A stretch of DNA of 64,000 nucleotides. Origin: Hymenobacter elongatus. Lineage in GTDB: Bacteria > Bacteroidota > Bacteroidia > Cytophagales > Hymenobacteraceae. The notes under the pieces were generated by a model. That model did no database searches, was not told the origin of the DNA, and saw only the letters and a program-made list of their open reading frames with translations. The DNA is taken from assembly GCF_004745955.1 (NCBI RefSeq), contig NZ_SRLD01000011.1:1-64000 (forward strand), read 5' to 3'. The position numbers and the translations under genes are program-made. This document shows positions 35,703 through 43,507 of the stretch, piece after piece (position 1 is the first letter of the stretch; every line of letters starts with the position of its first letter).

Positions 35703-38273
35703 ATGAAACACCTGCTACTCCTTACTTTTCTGCTACTTAGCTTCATCGGGCAAGCCACCCAGCTCACCTTCCGGGTCGATATGCGGCAGCAGACAGTAGC
35801 GGCCAGCGGCATGCACGTAGCGGGCAACTTTCAGGCTGCCGCTGGCTATGCCGGGAACTGGAACCCGGCTACCACACTACTCACCGACCCCGACGGCGAC
35901 AAGATCTTCGAAGTCACGGTGGCGGTGCCGGCGGGCACCTACCTCTACAAATTCGTGAACGGCAATGGCTGGAACGGAGCCGAAGCCCCGACCCTGGACT
36001 GCGGCGTCAACGACGGCGGCGGAAATATCAACCGCCAGGTAACAGTGGGCGCGGCCGCCCTGCGCCTGCCCGCTACTCCCTTTAATGGCTGCCTGACGCA
36101 GGTTCACTTTGCCGTGAACATGCGCGGGCAGAGCGTATCACGGTCGGGGGTGCATGTGATAGGCAACTTCCAGACGCTGGCGGGCTACGCCACCAACTGG
36201 GACCCCACCGCCATACCTCTCGCCGACACCAACGGCGACGGTATCTACGAAGGGCAGGTGTCGTTGCCGGCGGCGGGCCGGTTTCAGTATCGGTACGTGA
36301 ATGGCAACACGCTGGCGGAAGCCGAGCAAGTGCCCGCCACCTGCGCCACTGCCGATGCCAACGGGGCGTTGAGCCGCATTCTGGATGCCACGGCTGCCGT
36401 CAACCTCGTGCCGCCGCTGTGCTTCAGCTCCTGCCAAACCTGCGGCGCCTCCCCCACCGACTACAGCACCCACTGGTGGAACGACGCGGTATTTTATGAA
36501 GTCTTCGTTCGCAGCTTCTACGACAGCAACGGCGACGGCAAAGGCGACTTCGCGGGCCTAACCGCCAAGCTCGACTACCTCAACGACGGCAACGCCACCA
36601 CCACTACCGATCTGGGCGTTACGGCCCTGTGGCTGATGCCCATGATGGAGTCGCCGAGCTACCACGGCTACGACGTGACCAACTACAAGGCCACGGAATC
36701 GGACTACGGCACGATGGCCGGGTTTGAAACTTTCCTGGCCGCCGCCCACGCGCGGGGCATCAAAGTCATTATTGATCTGGTGCTCAACCACTCATCGAGC
36801 CAGCACCCGTGGTTTCAGCAATCAGCCAGCAGCCCCACTAGCTCCTACCGCGACTGGTACCGCTGGTCGGCCACCAACCCGGCATATTCAGGGCCGTGGG
36901 GCCAAACGGTATGGCATCAGCGCAACGGCCAGTACTATTATGGCATCTTCTACGATGGGATGCCCGACCTGAACTGGCAGAACCCGCAGCTGAAAGCCGC
37001 TATGTGGGATGCTACCCGCTTCTGGCTGAAAAAGGGCGTGGATGGCTACCGCCTCGATGCCGTGAAATACTTGGTGGAGAAAAATCAGAGCCTGGAAAAC
37101 ACGCCCGAAACGCTGAGCATTCTGGAGGAGTTCAGCGACTCCGTGAAGCGAACCAACCCCGAAGCCTTCGTGGTGGGCGAGGCCTGGTCCAACACGGCGG
37201 CCGTGGTGCCTTATGTGGTTAACAAGCGCTTGGACGCCTGCTTTGAGTTCGACCTGGCCTCGGCCATTCTCAGCGGCCTCAGCTCGGGCAACCCGACGGG
37301 CCTGCGCAACCAGCTTGCGCTGGTGGAAAGCACTTACCCCAAGCTGCAGTACGCCACCTTCCTGACCAACCACGACCAAAACCGGGTACTGGGCACGTTG
37401 GGTGGCAACATGGCCCGGATGAAGCAAGCCGCCGCGCTCTACCTGACGCTGCCGGGTGTACCCTTCCTGTATTACGGCGAAGAAGTAGGCATGCTGGGCA
37501 CGGGCGTCGATGAGGACAAACGCAAGCCCATGCAGTGGACGGCCGGCGCAAATGCCGGCTTCAGCACCGGCTCGCCGTGGCGGGGCGTGAATGCCAACTA
37601 CGCGCAGTTCAACGTAGCCACCATGCAGGCCGACCCGAACTCGCTGCTCGCGCACTATAAGAAGCTCATCGGGCTGCGCACCTCACGCGCCGCGCTCCGC
37701 AAAGGCTACCTGCTGCCCGTAACGGCTACGGCATCTGCGCTGCTCAGCTACGCCCGCGTGTTCCAGCAGGAAGCCGTGGTGGTGGTATCCAACTTCGGCA
37801 ACAGCGCCGTGAGCAACGCCGCCCTATCGATGGCCGTGTCGTCGTTGCCGGCGGGCACTTACCAGGTTACGGAGCTATATGGCGGGCTGGCGGCCGGCAC
37901 AGTTACGCTCGATGCCCAGGGCGGCTTCAGCAGCTGGGCGGTTTCGCTGCCGACCTTGGCCGCCAACCAAACCTGGGTTCTGCAGCTTACTCCTTCCCAG
38001 ATTACTGCTACCAGCCTGGCCAAATCTGCTTTCAGCCCGCAGCTCTACCCCAACCCGACAGCCGACCAGGTGCGCGTAGAGCTGCCCGTTGCCCCGGCTT
38101 CTGTCACGACAACCATCACCACCTACGACCTGCAGGGCCGCCTGCTGACGACAGCCAAATTTGTGGGTCGCAGCCACACGCTCGATACCCGCGCGTGGGC
38201 CAATGGCACGTACTTTCTGAAGATTCAGGCCGGAGACGCTGTTTCGATGCAGCGCCTCATTGTGACTCACTAG
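35703..38273 (+). CDS. Secreted alpha-amylase family glycoside hydrolase (GH13) with two N-terminal modules and T9SS sorting domain
   Basis: 856 residues from the ATG giving signal peptide MKHLLLLTFLLLSFIGQATQ. Two tandem ~115-residue starch-binding-like modules follow (LTFRVDMRQQTVAASGMHVA and VHFAVNMRGQSVSRSGVHVI). The GH13 barrel starts at DAVFYEVFVRSFYDSNGDGK. Catalytic residues are Asp in DGYRLDAVKYL, Glu in VVGEAW and Asp in LTNHDQNR. A C-terminal beta domain and a T9SS sorting domain (LYPNPTADQVRVELP ... LIVTH) complete it. It would hydrolyse alpha-1,4-glucans outside the cell. No SusCD pair is adjacent. It converges on the MFS gene. Confidence 0.92.
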   Translation: MKHLLLLTFLLLSFIGQATQLTFRVDMRQQTVAASGMHVAGNFQAAAGYAGNWNPATTLLTDPDGDKIFEVTVAVPAGTYLYKFVNGNGWNGAEAPTLDCGVNDGGGNINRQVTVGAAALRLPATPFNGCLTQVHFAVNMRGQSVSRSGVHVIGNFQTLAGYATNWDPTAIPLADTNGDGIYEGQVSLPAAGRFQYRYVNGNTLAEAEQVPATCATADANGALSRILDATAAVNLVPPLCFSSCQTCGASPTDYSTHWWNDAVFYEVFVRSFYDSNGDGKGDFAGLTAKLDYLNDGNATTTTDLGVTALWLMPMMESPSYHGYDVTNYKATESDYGTMAGFETFLAAAHARGIKVIIDLVLNHSSSQHPWFQQSASSPTSSYRDWYRWSATNPAYSGPWGQTVWHQRNGQYYYGIFYDGMPDLNWQNPQLKAAMWDATRFWLKKGVDGYRLDAVKYLVEKNQSLENTPETLSILEEFSDSVKRTNPEAFVVGEAWSNTAAVVPYVVNKRLDACFEFDLASAILSGLSSGNPTGLRNQLALVESTYPKLQYATFLTNHDQNRVLGTLGGNMARMKQAAALYLTLPGVPFLYYGEEVGMLGTGVDEDKRKPMQWTAGANAGFSTGSPWRGVNANYAQFNVATMQADPNSLLAHYKKLIGLRTSRAALRKGYLLPVTATASALLSYARVFQQEAVVVVSNFGNSAVSNAALSMAVSSLPAGTYQVTELYGGLAAGTVTLDAQGGFSSWAVSLPTLAANQTWVLQLTPSQITATSLAKSAFSPQLYPNPTADQVRVELPVAPASVTTTITTYDLQGRLLTTAKFVGRSHTLDTRAWANGTYFLKIQAGDAVSMQRLIVTH

Positions 38274-38295
38274 AGTGGTTTCGGGGTCAATGGAT

Positions 38296-38383
38296 AGTAG
38301 CGCGAACTGTGTAGTTCGCGTCCCCGCGCCGTTCGCAGTCGTTCTACCGGCGCGGCGACGCGAACTACACAGTTCGCGCTACT
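38296..38383. repeat. 36-bp-arm inverted repeat (cruciform-like)
   Basis: Arms 38296-38331 and 38348-38383 pair at 35 of 36 positions around a 16-nt loop. Each arm contains its own palindrome, GCGAACT-GTGT-AGTTCGC, so a cloverleaf or cruciform is possible. It lies 23 bp after the amylase stop. Confidence 0.7.
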
Positions 38384-38463
38384 GCCACCTCGTACACTGA
38401 ATCCGAAACCGCTCTAACGAGTAGCAGTACTGCGCAACTTATGCCAGGCACATCCTTAGGTTG

Positions 38464-38518
38464 CGCTACACAGAAACGGCTCACCACTTTTCGAGTGGTG
38501 AGCCGTTTCTGTGTAGCG
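38464..38518. terminator. 25-bp perfect hairpin between convergent genes
   Basis: Arms 38464-38488 and 38494-38518 pair perfectly around TTTCG. It sits between the convergent amylase and MFS genes and probably ends transcription from both sides, though T tracts are short. Confidence 0.6.
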
Positions 38519-38534
38519 GTATTTAGGCTGCCTT

Positions 38535-39731
38535 TTAGCCTGAGACGCGGCCCGCGTTGCGCGTGGCCCACAACCCCAGAAAGGGACCAGGTGCCAGGAG
38601 CAGGAATAGGTAGCGGGCTTCGCAATAGGCCTGCAGAGCCGTGAAGCATTGCAAGCTGACGATCGTCAGCGCGAAGCCCAGGCAGGTGACCAGTGTGAGG
38701 GCGGTGCCTTTGAGGGCGGCAGGTGCATGCTGGGCCACCAACGTAGAAAACTGCGGCGAATCGGCTACCACGGCCATGCCCCACACTACCATGAGGACGG
38801 CAAACCAGGGCAGCGGCAAATACAGCAGTAGCAGCGGACTTAGCAGGCAGCAGCTTCCCGATACCCAGAGCGCGAGGCGGGCCGTGCGCAGCGTGCCAAG
38901 GCGCTGGGCCACGTAGCCGCTGGCCACGCAGGCCGGAGCCCCGGCCGCAATCAGCAGGAAGGCCAAACCAGCGGCCGGCACACTGCCGCCCGGGTGCAGG
39001 CGGCTGTAGGTAGCCAGCAGCAGCGGCACGAATGCCCAAAACGTGTAGAGCTCCCACATGTGGCCAAAGTAGCCGCACGCCGCTTGCCGGAACGGCCTAT
39101 GCCGCCACACGGCGCGCACGGCGCTGAACTGCAGCCGGCTACCCGGCCGCCGAAACGGCCCGTCGGGCACCAAAAGCCACAGCAGTAGCCCGCCCCCGCA
39201 GGCCAGCCCGGACGTGGCCAGCACCACCGCTTGCCAGGCAAAGCCAGCGGTGAGCCAGCGCAACAGGTGCGGCAGCGCCGTGCCCAGCACCAGCGCCCCC
39301 ACCAGATAGCCCAACGCTTTGCCCAGACCACCGACGAAATAGTCGGCCGCTATTTTCATTCCTACCGGATAAATACCCGCCAGGCACAACCCTGTTCCGA
39401 AGCGTAGCGCCAGCAGCGAAACCGGCGTTTGGGCCGGCACCAGCAGCGCCAGGTTGGCAAGACTGCCGGCCACGGCGCTCAGCAAGAACAGGCGCGAAGG
39501 CGACACCCGGTCGGCGAGCAGCAGCAGGGCGAAACAGAGCGTGCCGACGATGAAGCCCAGCTGCACGGCCGAAACCATAGTGCCGAGTGAGCTGCCCGTC
39601 AGGTGCGTAGCGCGCAGCAGATCGGGCAATACGATGTTGCCGGCAAACCACAGGGAAGTACCGGCAAACTGGGCCAGCACTACCGTAGGCAGCACCCAGC
39701 GGCGGGGTCGGTAGACGACGGATTGTTCCAA
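38535..39731 (-). CDS. Major facilitator superfamily transporter
   Basis: About 398 residues from a TTG at 39731, close before the first membrane helix (RRWVLPTVVLAQFAGTSLWF). The long frame back to 39845 contains an exact -7 box at 39789-39796, which makes the earlier ATG unlikely; another TTG near 39764 is possible. Twelve hydrophobic segments are seen, with the MFS loop motif 'ADRVSPSRLFLL' and GLCLAGIYPVGMKIAADYF. The family resembles nitrate or CynX-like permeases in size. Substrate is unknown. It is not in an operon. Confidence 0.75.
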   Translation of the reverse strand: MEQSVVYRPRRWVLPTVVLAQFAGTSLWFAGNIVLPDLLRATHLTGSSLGTMVSAVQLGFIVGTLCFALLLLADRVSPSRLFLLSAVAGSLANLALLVPAQTPVSLLALRFGTGLCLAGIYPVGMKIAADYFVGGLGKALGYLVGALVLGTALPHLLRWLTAGFAWQAVVLATSGLACGGGLLLWLLVPDGPFRRPGSRLQFSAVRAVWRHRPFRQAACGYFGHMWELYTFWAFVPLLLATYSRLHPGGSVPAAGLAFLLIAAGAPACVASGYVAQRLGTLRTARLALWVSGSCCLLSPLLLLYLPLPWFAVLMVVWGMAVVADSPQFSTLVAQHAPAALKGTALTLVTCLGFALTIVSLQCFTALQAYCEARYLFLLLAPGPFLGLWATRNAGRVSG

Positions 39732-39788
39732 GAAGACAAGCGCAGAATGGAAGAAAAGCAACGGCTTTTCCGGTTCGGAATAGGAGTC

Positions 39789-39796
39789 CAAACTTA
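39789..39796 (-). promoter_or_regulatory. -7 promoter box for the MFS gene
   Basis: TAAGTTTG on the minus strand exactly matches TAnnTTTG. It supports a start codon downstream of 39783. Confidence 0.45.
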
Positions 39797-39967
39797 CGCA
39801 AAACCCCTCGCCCACCGGCCCGCGCTGGCGCAGCGGGGTTCCCACTTTTCTGTAGAGAGTTCAGCAGGTTTGGAGGGTGTTGGGGATGTTGCAGCAAAGT
39901 CAGCTCTGTTCAAGCTGGCGTCTGCGTGGTACAGGCCTCTCGAGGAGGATGATGTTGGTAAAAGTCC

Positions 39968-40055
39968 GTCATGCTAAGCAAGGTCGAAGCATCTCCACTC
40001 CGCTAGGAAGTAGATACCATTGCGGTAGAGATGCTTCGACTGCGCTCAGCATGAC
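39968..40055. repeat. REP-like palindrome with GAAGCATCT core
   Basis: GTCATGCT...TCGAAGCATCTCCAC and the inverse GTAGAGATGCTTCGA...AGCATGAC form an imperfect inverted repeat. It shares its core with elements at 25369, 28334 and 43294. Confidence 0.65.
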
Positions 40056-40087
40056 ATAGAATGAATACCGCACCCCGAAGCCCACTG

Positions 40088-42643
40088 CTACCGTCGGCGG
40101 AGGGCCAGATAATCCAGGTAGTAGAGCACTTTTACCGACACGGAGTTGGCGTGGGGCGTGGTGAGGGTGTTGTTCAGGTTGCGGAAGTAGAGCGGCGTAA
40201 AGTCCGGGGACTGGCTGCCGGGGCTGTTGGCATTTTTCCAAACGACGCTGATCTGGGAGCCGGGCGCGAACCACCACGCGTACACCGCGTCCACGTTGAA
40301 GGCGTTGTAGGTATTGTCGCGGGTGCGCTGGTAGTCGGCGAGCTGCTCGGTGCCGCCGGGGGCCAGGGTGGCAAAGTCGTGGTAGCGCACGTTGCTGGTA
40401 TAGTGGCGCGTACGCAGCGTCAGCGACATGCGGTTGGTGAACGTGTAGGCCGCCGACAGCACGCTGGATACAGTGGCTACGTCGCGGCGGCCCAGCAGCG
40501 CCTGGCCTGCAAAGGGCTGGTCGAGCGGCTCCTCGGGGTCGAGGCCGCCGTTCAAGTAGCCGATTTGGTTCCGGCTCAGGCCCCAGTCGAGGCTGTAGCG
40601 AAACGTGAGGTGGTCGTTGACGCGGTAGCGCGGATACGCGCCCAGGGTATAGCTGGCGCGGCGGGGCCGGGGCAGGCGCGGCTCCTGGCCAAAGCGCTGC
40701 AGGCCCGCGTTCATACCCAGGGCAAACCGTTTGCGGGTATCGGAGTTAAAAAACACAACCAGACCGGTATTGGCAGGCACTCGCACGAAATACGTGCCCA
40801 ACGGGATGCCCCGCTCCCGGCTGCGCGGCTCAAAGAAGTCGTGGGTTGCGGCGCTGAAACTCAAATCGTAGCCCACTTGCAGAAAGCTTTTCGTGAAGGT
40901 CGTGTTGAAGCCGTTGTAGAGGCTCAGGCTCTGGTAGCGCGTGGGCTGGTAGAGCAGCGAGTGGCTGACTTGTCCGAAAAAAGCCATGTTGTTGACCTTC
41001 CAAAACGGCTGGTACTTGCGGTAGGCCGCGTCGAACGACTGGCTGATGCTGTTGTTGCCAAACAGGATGCCCATGTCGTTGGGGTTATAAGTGCCCGACT
41101 CGATGCCGTGGTTGAGGTTCCAGGTGAAGCCGCCACTGATTTTACCCAGACCGATAGTGTACTTGTAGCCATCCTGGTCGTCGATTTCGGCCGCCGAGCC
41201 GAACACGTTGCCGCGCCGCCGCGAATACACCATACGCCCATCCAGGGCGTAGGAGTTTTGCTTGTTGGCGAAGCGAAACAGGCCGCCCGCCACGTTGGCG
41301 TCGTAGGTGCGGCCGGCGCGGGTCACGTTGGTGTTGATGAGCGAGACGTAGGAGTTATTTTTCAGCGACTGGTCGAGCACGGCAATGCTGTAGTTGCTCA
41401 GGGGCTGGGTCAGGGCGTCCCGCTCCTGGCCCGTTTCCAGGTTGCGGATGGTGGCATACATGTCGTTCGACACGGCATTGAACACGCCGATACCCAAGCC
41501 CTTGCTGGTGCGGCCCGATATTTTGGTGGCGTTCAGCAGCTGCGTTTCGGCGGGGTTGCGCACCAGCTTTTCGGTGCTGCCCACCAGCACATGCCGGAAG
41601 CCGATGGGCGCGGCCCCCACGCGGCGCGAGTAAAACAGATTGCCTTTGGTAAACAGCTCGGTGCCTTCGGTGAAAAAGGGCCGGTTTTCGTTGAACTGCA
41701 CCTCAAACGGCGACAGATTCAACACCTGATTATCGCTCTGCACCTGCCCGAAATCGGGCACCAGCGTGGCATCGAGCGTGAAGCTCTCGTTGATACCCCA
41801 CTTCACATCAGCGCCGCCGTTGAAGCTCGTCGTGGTGCGCCGGCTGCCCTCGCCGCTCAGCGGGTTGTGGTTCACGTAGCCCGACACGTAGGGCGAGAGC
41901 GAGAGGCGCAGCGGGGGCTGCACATCGCGCAGGCCACGCAGCTCGCCCCACTGGTTCACGAAACCATCGACGGTGGGCCTCACTTCATTCCAGAAAAACT
42001 GCGCGTTGTCGCGCTTGCGCTGGCGGGCAAAATTGAGCCCCCACAGCTGCTCCGACGCCTTGCTGAAGCGAATAGCCGAGTAGGGAATGCGCAGCTCGGC
42101 CACCCAGTCGGTGCCGCGCCGGGTGGTGCGGGCATCCCAGACGGCGTTCCAGTTGAAGTCTTCGCCGCCGGCCGGCGAGTAGCGGGCATCCAGCTGCACC
42201 CCCGAAGTCGTGACGGTGAAATTGTAGCCGTTCAGCTGGTCGTGGTAGGTATCCAGGAACACGGAAAACAGGTCGGTATTGCCGAACTGGTCGCGCTGCG
42301 TTATCTCGCGCAGAATGGAGTCCGGTGAGGAATCGTGCATCACGGCCCCGATGTAGAGGTTAGCATCGTCGTAGAGCACCCGCACTTCGGTTTTGTGCCG
42401 CTCGGGCACGCCGGGGTTGGGGCGCTGCTGCACGAAGTCGGTAGCAACCGCGGCCTGCTGCCAGGCTTCCTCGTCGAGTACGCCATCGAGCTTCAGGGCC
42501 GCCGTGGTGCGCAAGGCCTGCAGCTGGCGCTTGGGAGATGCCTGGGCGGGGGCGGCGGTTGGCAGTTGGGCCACGGCCCAGCGGCTATGCCAGCTCAGCA
42601 CCAGAAACAGAGCCCAGGAAAGAAGCGTACGAGTGCAGCGCAT
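40088..42643 (-). CDS. DUF5916 outer-membrane-associated protein with N-terminal family 9 carbohydrate-binding-like domain
   Basis: 851 residues from the ATG at 42643 (MRCTRTLLSWALFLVLSWHS), which gives a signal peptide ending AVAQ. Residues about 45-230 are a CBM9-like domain (LDGVLDEEAWQQAAVATDFV, FWNEVRP nearby). The remainder is rich in alternating beta strands and aromatic residues ending 'YLDYLALRRR', consistent with a DUF5916 beta-barrel. These proteins are widespread in Bacteroidetes and of unknown function, presumably in the outer membrane. It is monocistronic; a 755-codon antisense frame on the plus strand is a shadow. Confidence 0.85.
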   Translation of the reverse strand: MRCTRTLLSWALFLVLSWHSRWAVAQLPTAAPAQASPKRQLQALRTTAALKLDGVLDEEAWQQAAVATDFVQQRPNPGVPERHKTEVRVLYDDANLYIGAVMHDSSPDSILREITQRDQFGNTDLFSVFLDTYHDQLNGYNFTVTTSGVQLDARYSPAGGEDFNWNAVWDARTTRRGTDWVAELRIPYSAIRFSKASEQLWGLNFARQRKRDNAQFFWNEVRPTVDGFVNQWGELRGLRDVQPPLRLSLSPYVSGYVNHNPLSGEGSRRTTTSFNGGADVKWGINESFTLDATLVPDFGQVQSDNQVLNLSPFEVQFNENRPFFTEGTELFTKGNLFYSRRVGAAPIGFRHVLVGSTEKLVRNPAETQLLNATKISGRTSKGLGIGVFNAVSNDMYATIRNLETGQERDALTQPLSNYSIAVLDQSLKNNSYVSLINTNVTRAGRTYDANVAGGLFRFANKQNSYALDGRMVYSRRRGNVFGSAAEIDDQDGYKYTIGLGKISGGFTWNLNHGIESGTYNPNDMGILFGNNSISQSFDAAYRKYQPFWKVNNMAFFGQVSHSLLYQPTRYQSLSLYNGFNTTFTKSFLQVGYDLSFSAATHDFFEPRSRERGIPLGTYFVRVPANTGLVVFFNSDTRKRFALGMNAGLQRFGQEPRLPRPRRASYTLGAYPRYRVNDHLTFRYSLDWGLSRNQIGYLNGGLDPEEPLDQPFAGQALLGRRDVATVSSVLSAAYTFTNRMSLTLRTRHYTSNVRYHDFATLAPGGTEQLADYQRTRDNTYNAFNVDAVYAWWFAPGSQISVVWKNANSPGSQSPDFTPLYFRNLNNTLTTPHANSVSVKVLYYLDYLALRRR

Positions 42644-43047
42644 AGCAGAGAGGGTTTGGCGGGTAAGACAGAGGTATAGAATTGAGCAAAGACCGGCCGT
42701 GCTCCGAACCAAGGGGCAAAGCGGTGCCCGGCAGCGCCAAATGCGCGCGAAAAACAGGTCCGGAAAACCGGGAAGGAAGTGGCAAGCCGAAGCGGCAGAT
42801 TGGCTAACGAAGCCCCGAAGAGCCGTCGGCACTAGCAGGCAGCAGTAGACACTGCTCTACTTCCCGAAGGTTACAGCCGGCCCTATATTTTATTTGGCTT
42901 TCGGTACTGGTGAGGCAAACGCTGCTTCATGGCTGAGATTTTCTAAAAAGCCGATTCCGTCCTGCCTCATCTGGCATCCGCTTGTCGAAGCAGGACACGA
43001 AAAGCAAAATCCCCACACACGCTCTAAACCCGCTTGCGCAAAAACAC
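42644..43047. other. Intergenic region
   Basis: No gene is seen. A half-copy of the dispersed palindrome (CATCTGGCATCCGCTTGTCG) lies at about 42968-43000. Confidence 0.35.
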
Positions 43048-43083
43048 GAAAAGGCCTGGCTACCGCAGCAGCCAGGCCTTTTC
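43048..43083. terminator. Rho-independent terminator after the 44-aa membrane protein gene
   Basis: A perfect 14-bp stem GAAAAGGCCTGGCT / AGCCAGGCCTTTTC (43048-43061, 43070-43083) with an 8-nt loop. It lies 20 bp past the stop codon at 43104 on the minus strand. Confidence 0.75.
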
Positions 43084-43103
43084 GGGGCTCAACCACCGAC
43101 AGG

Positions 43104-43238
43104 CTACTTACCGTCCAGCAGGTTGTAGAGCATCCAGAGCACCGACAGAATAGCCATGCTGTACCAGCTCCACTTGCTGTAGGCATCGTCGGAGTCGTCG
43201 TCTCTTTTGGGTCGCAGATTTAGTCCGGGCAGCTTCAT
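43104..43238 (-). CDS. Small single-pass membrane protein, 44 aa
   Basis: An ATG at 43238 opens 44 codons ending in TAG. The peptide has a charged start (MKLPGLNLRPKRDDDSDDAY) followed by one hydrophobic segment (WSWYSMAILSVLWMLYNLL) and DGK at the end. The gene is followed 20 bp later by a perfect terminator, which supports real expression. I do not recognise a family. A positive-then-acidic N-terminus with one helix would insert in the inner membrane. Confidence 0.6.
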   Translation of the reverse strand: MKLPGLNLRPKRDDDSDDAYSKWSWYSMAILSVLWMLYNLLDGK

Positions 43239-43293
43239 ACTATCCAGTCGTCAGGCGTTGTATATAGCAGTGCAGCTATTTAGGAAGTCTATC

Positions 43294-43409
43294 GAACGTC
43301 ATGCTCATCTGGCGTCCGCGTAGTCGAAGCATCTCGCGTGCAGTAGCACTCAGATTACCAGTGCACGCGAGATGCTTCGACTAGCGGACGCCAGATGAGC
43401 ATGACGTTC
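43294..43409. repeat. Long REP-like palindrome with GAAGCATCT core
   Basis: Arms 43294-43342 (49 nt) and 43362-43409 (48 nt) pair throughout apart from one extra G. Flanking AGGAAGTC / GACTTCCT extends the symmetry further out. The core GTCGAAGCATCTCGCGTGCA is shared with the other dispersed elements. No coding content. Confidence 0.75.
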
Positions 43410-43507
43410 AATTTGATTTCAGCGACTTCCTAAACAGCTTCATTATTATACAGACGCCCACGGCTATTGTTACTGCCGTAATCCCCAAAAATCCCCTATT
43501 GCTTTAC

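Noticed and set aside
40061..42328. 755-codon plus-strand open frame opposite the DUF5916 gene
   Set aside because: It is antisense to a gene with clear family features and a signal peptide. Composition (His/Val/Gly/Arg-rich, no domain) is that of a shadow frame in GC-rich DNA.
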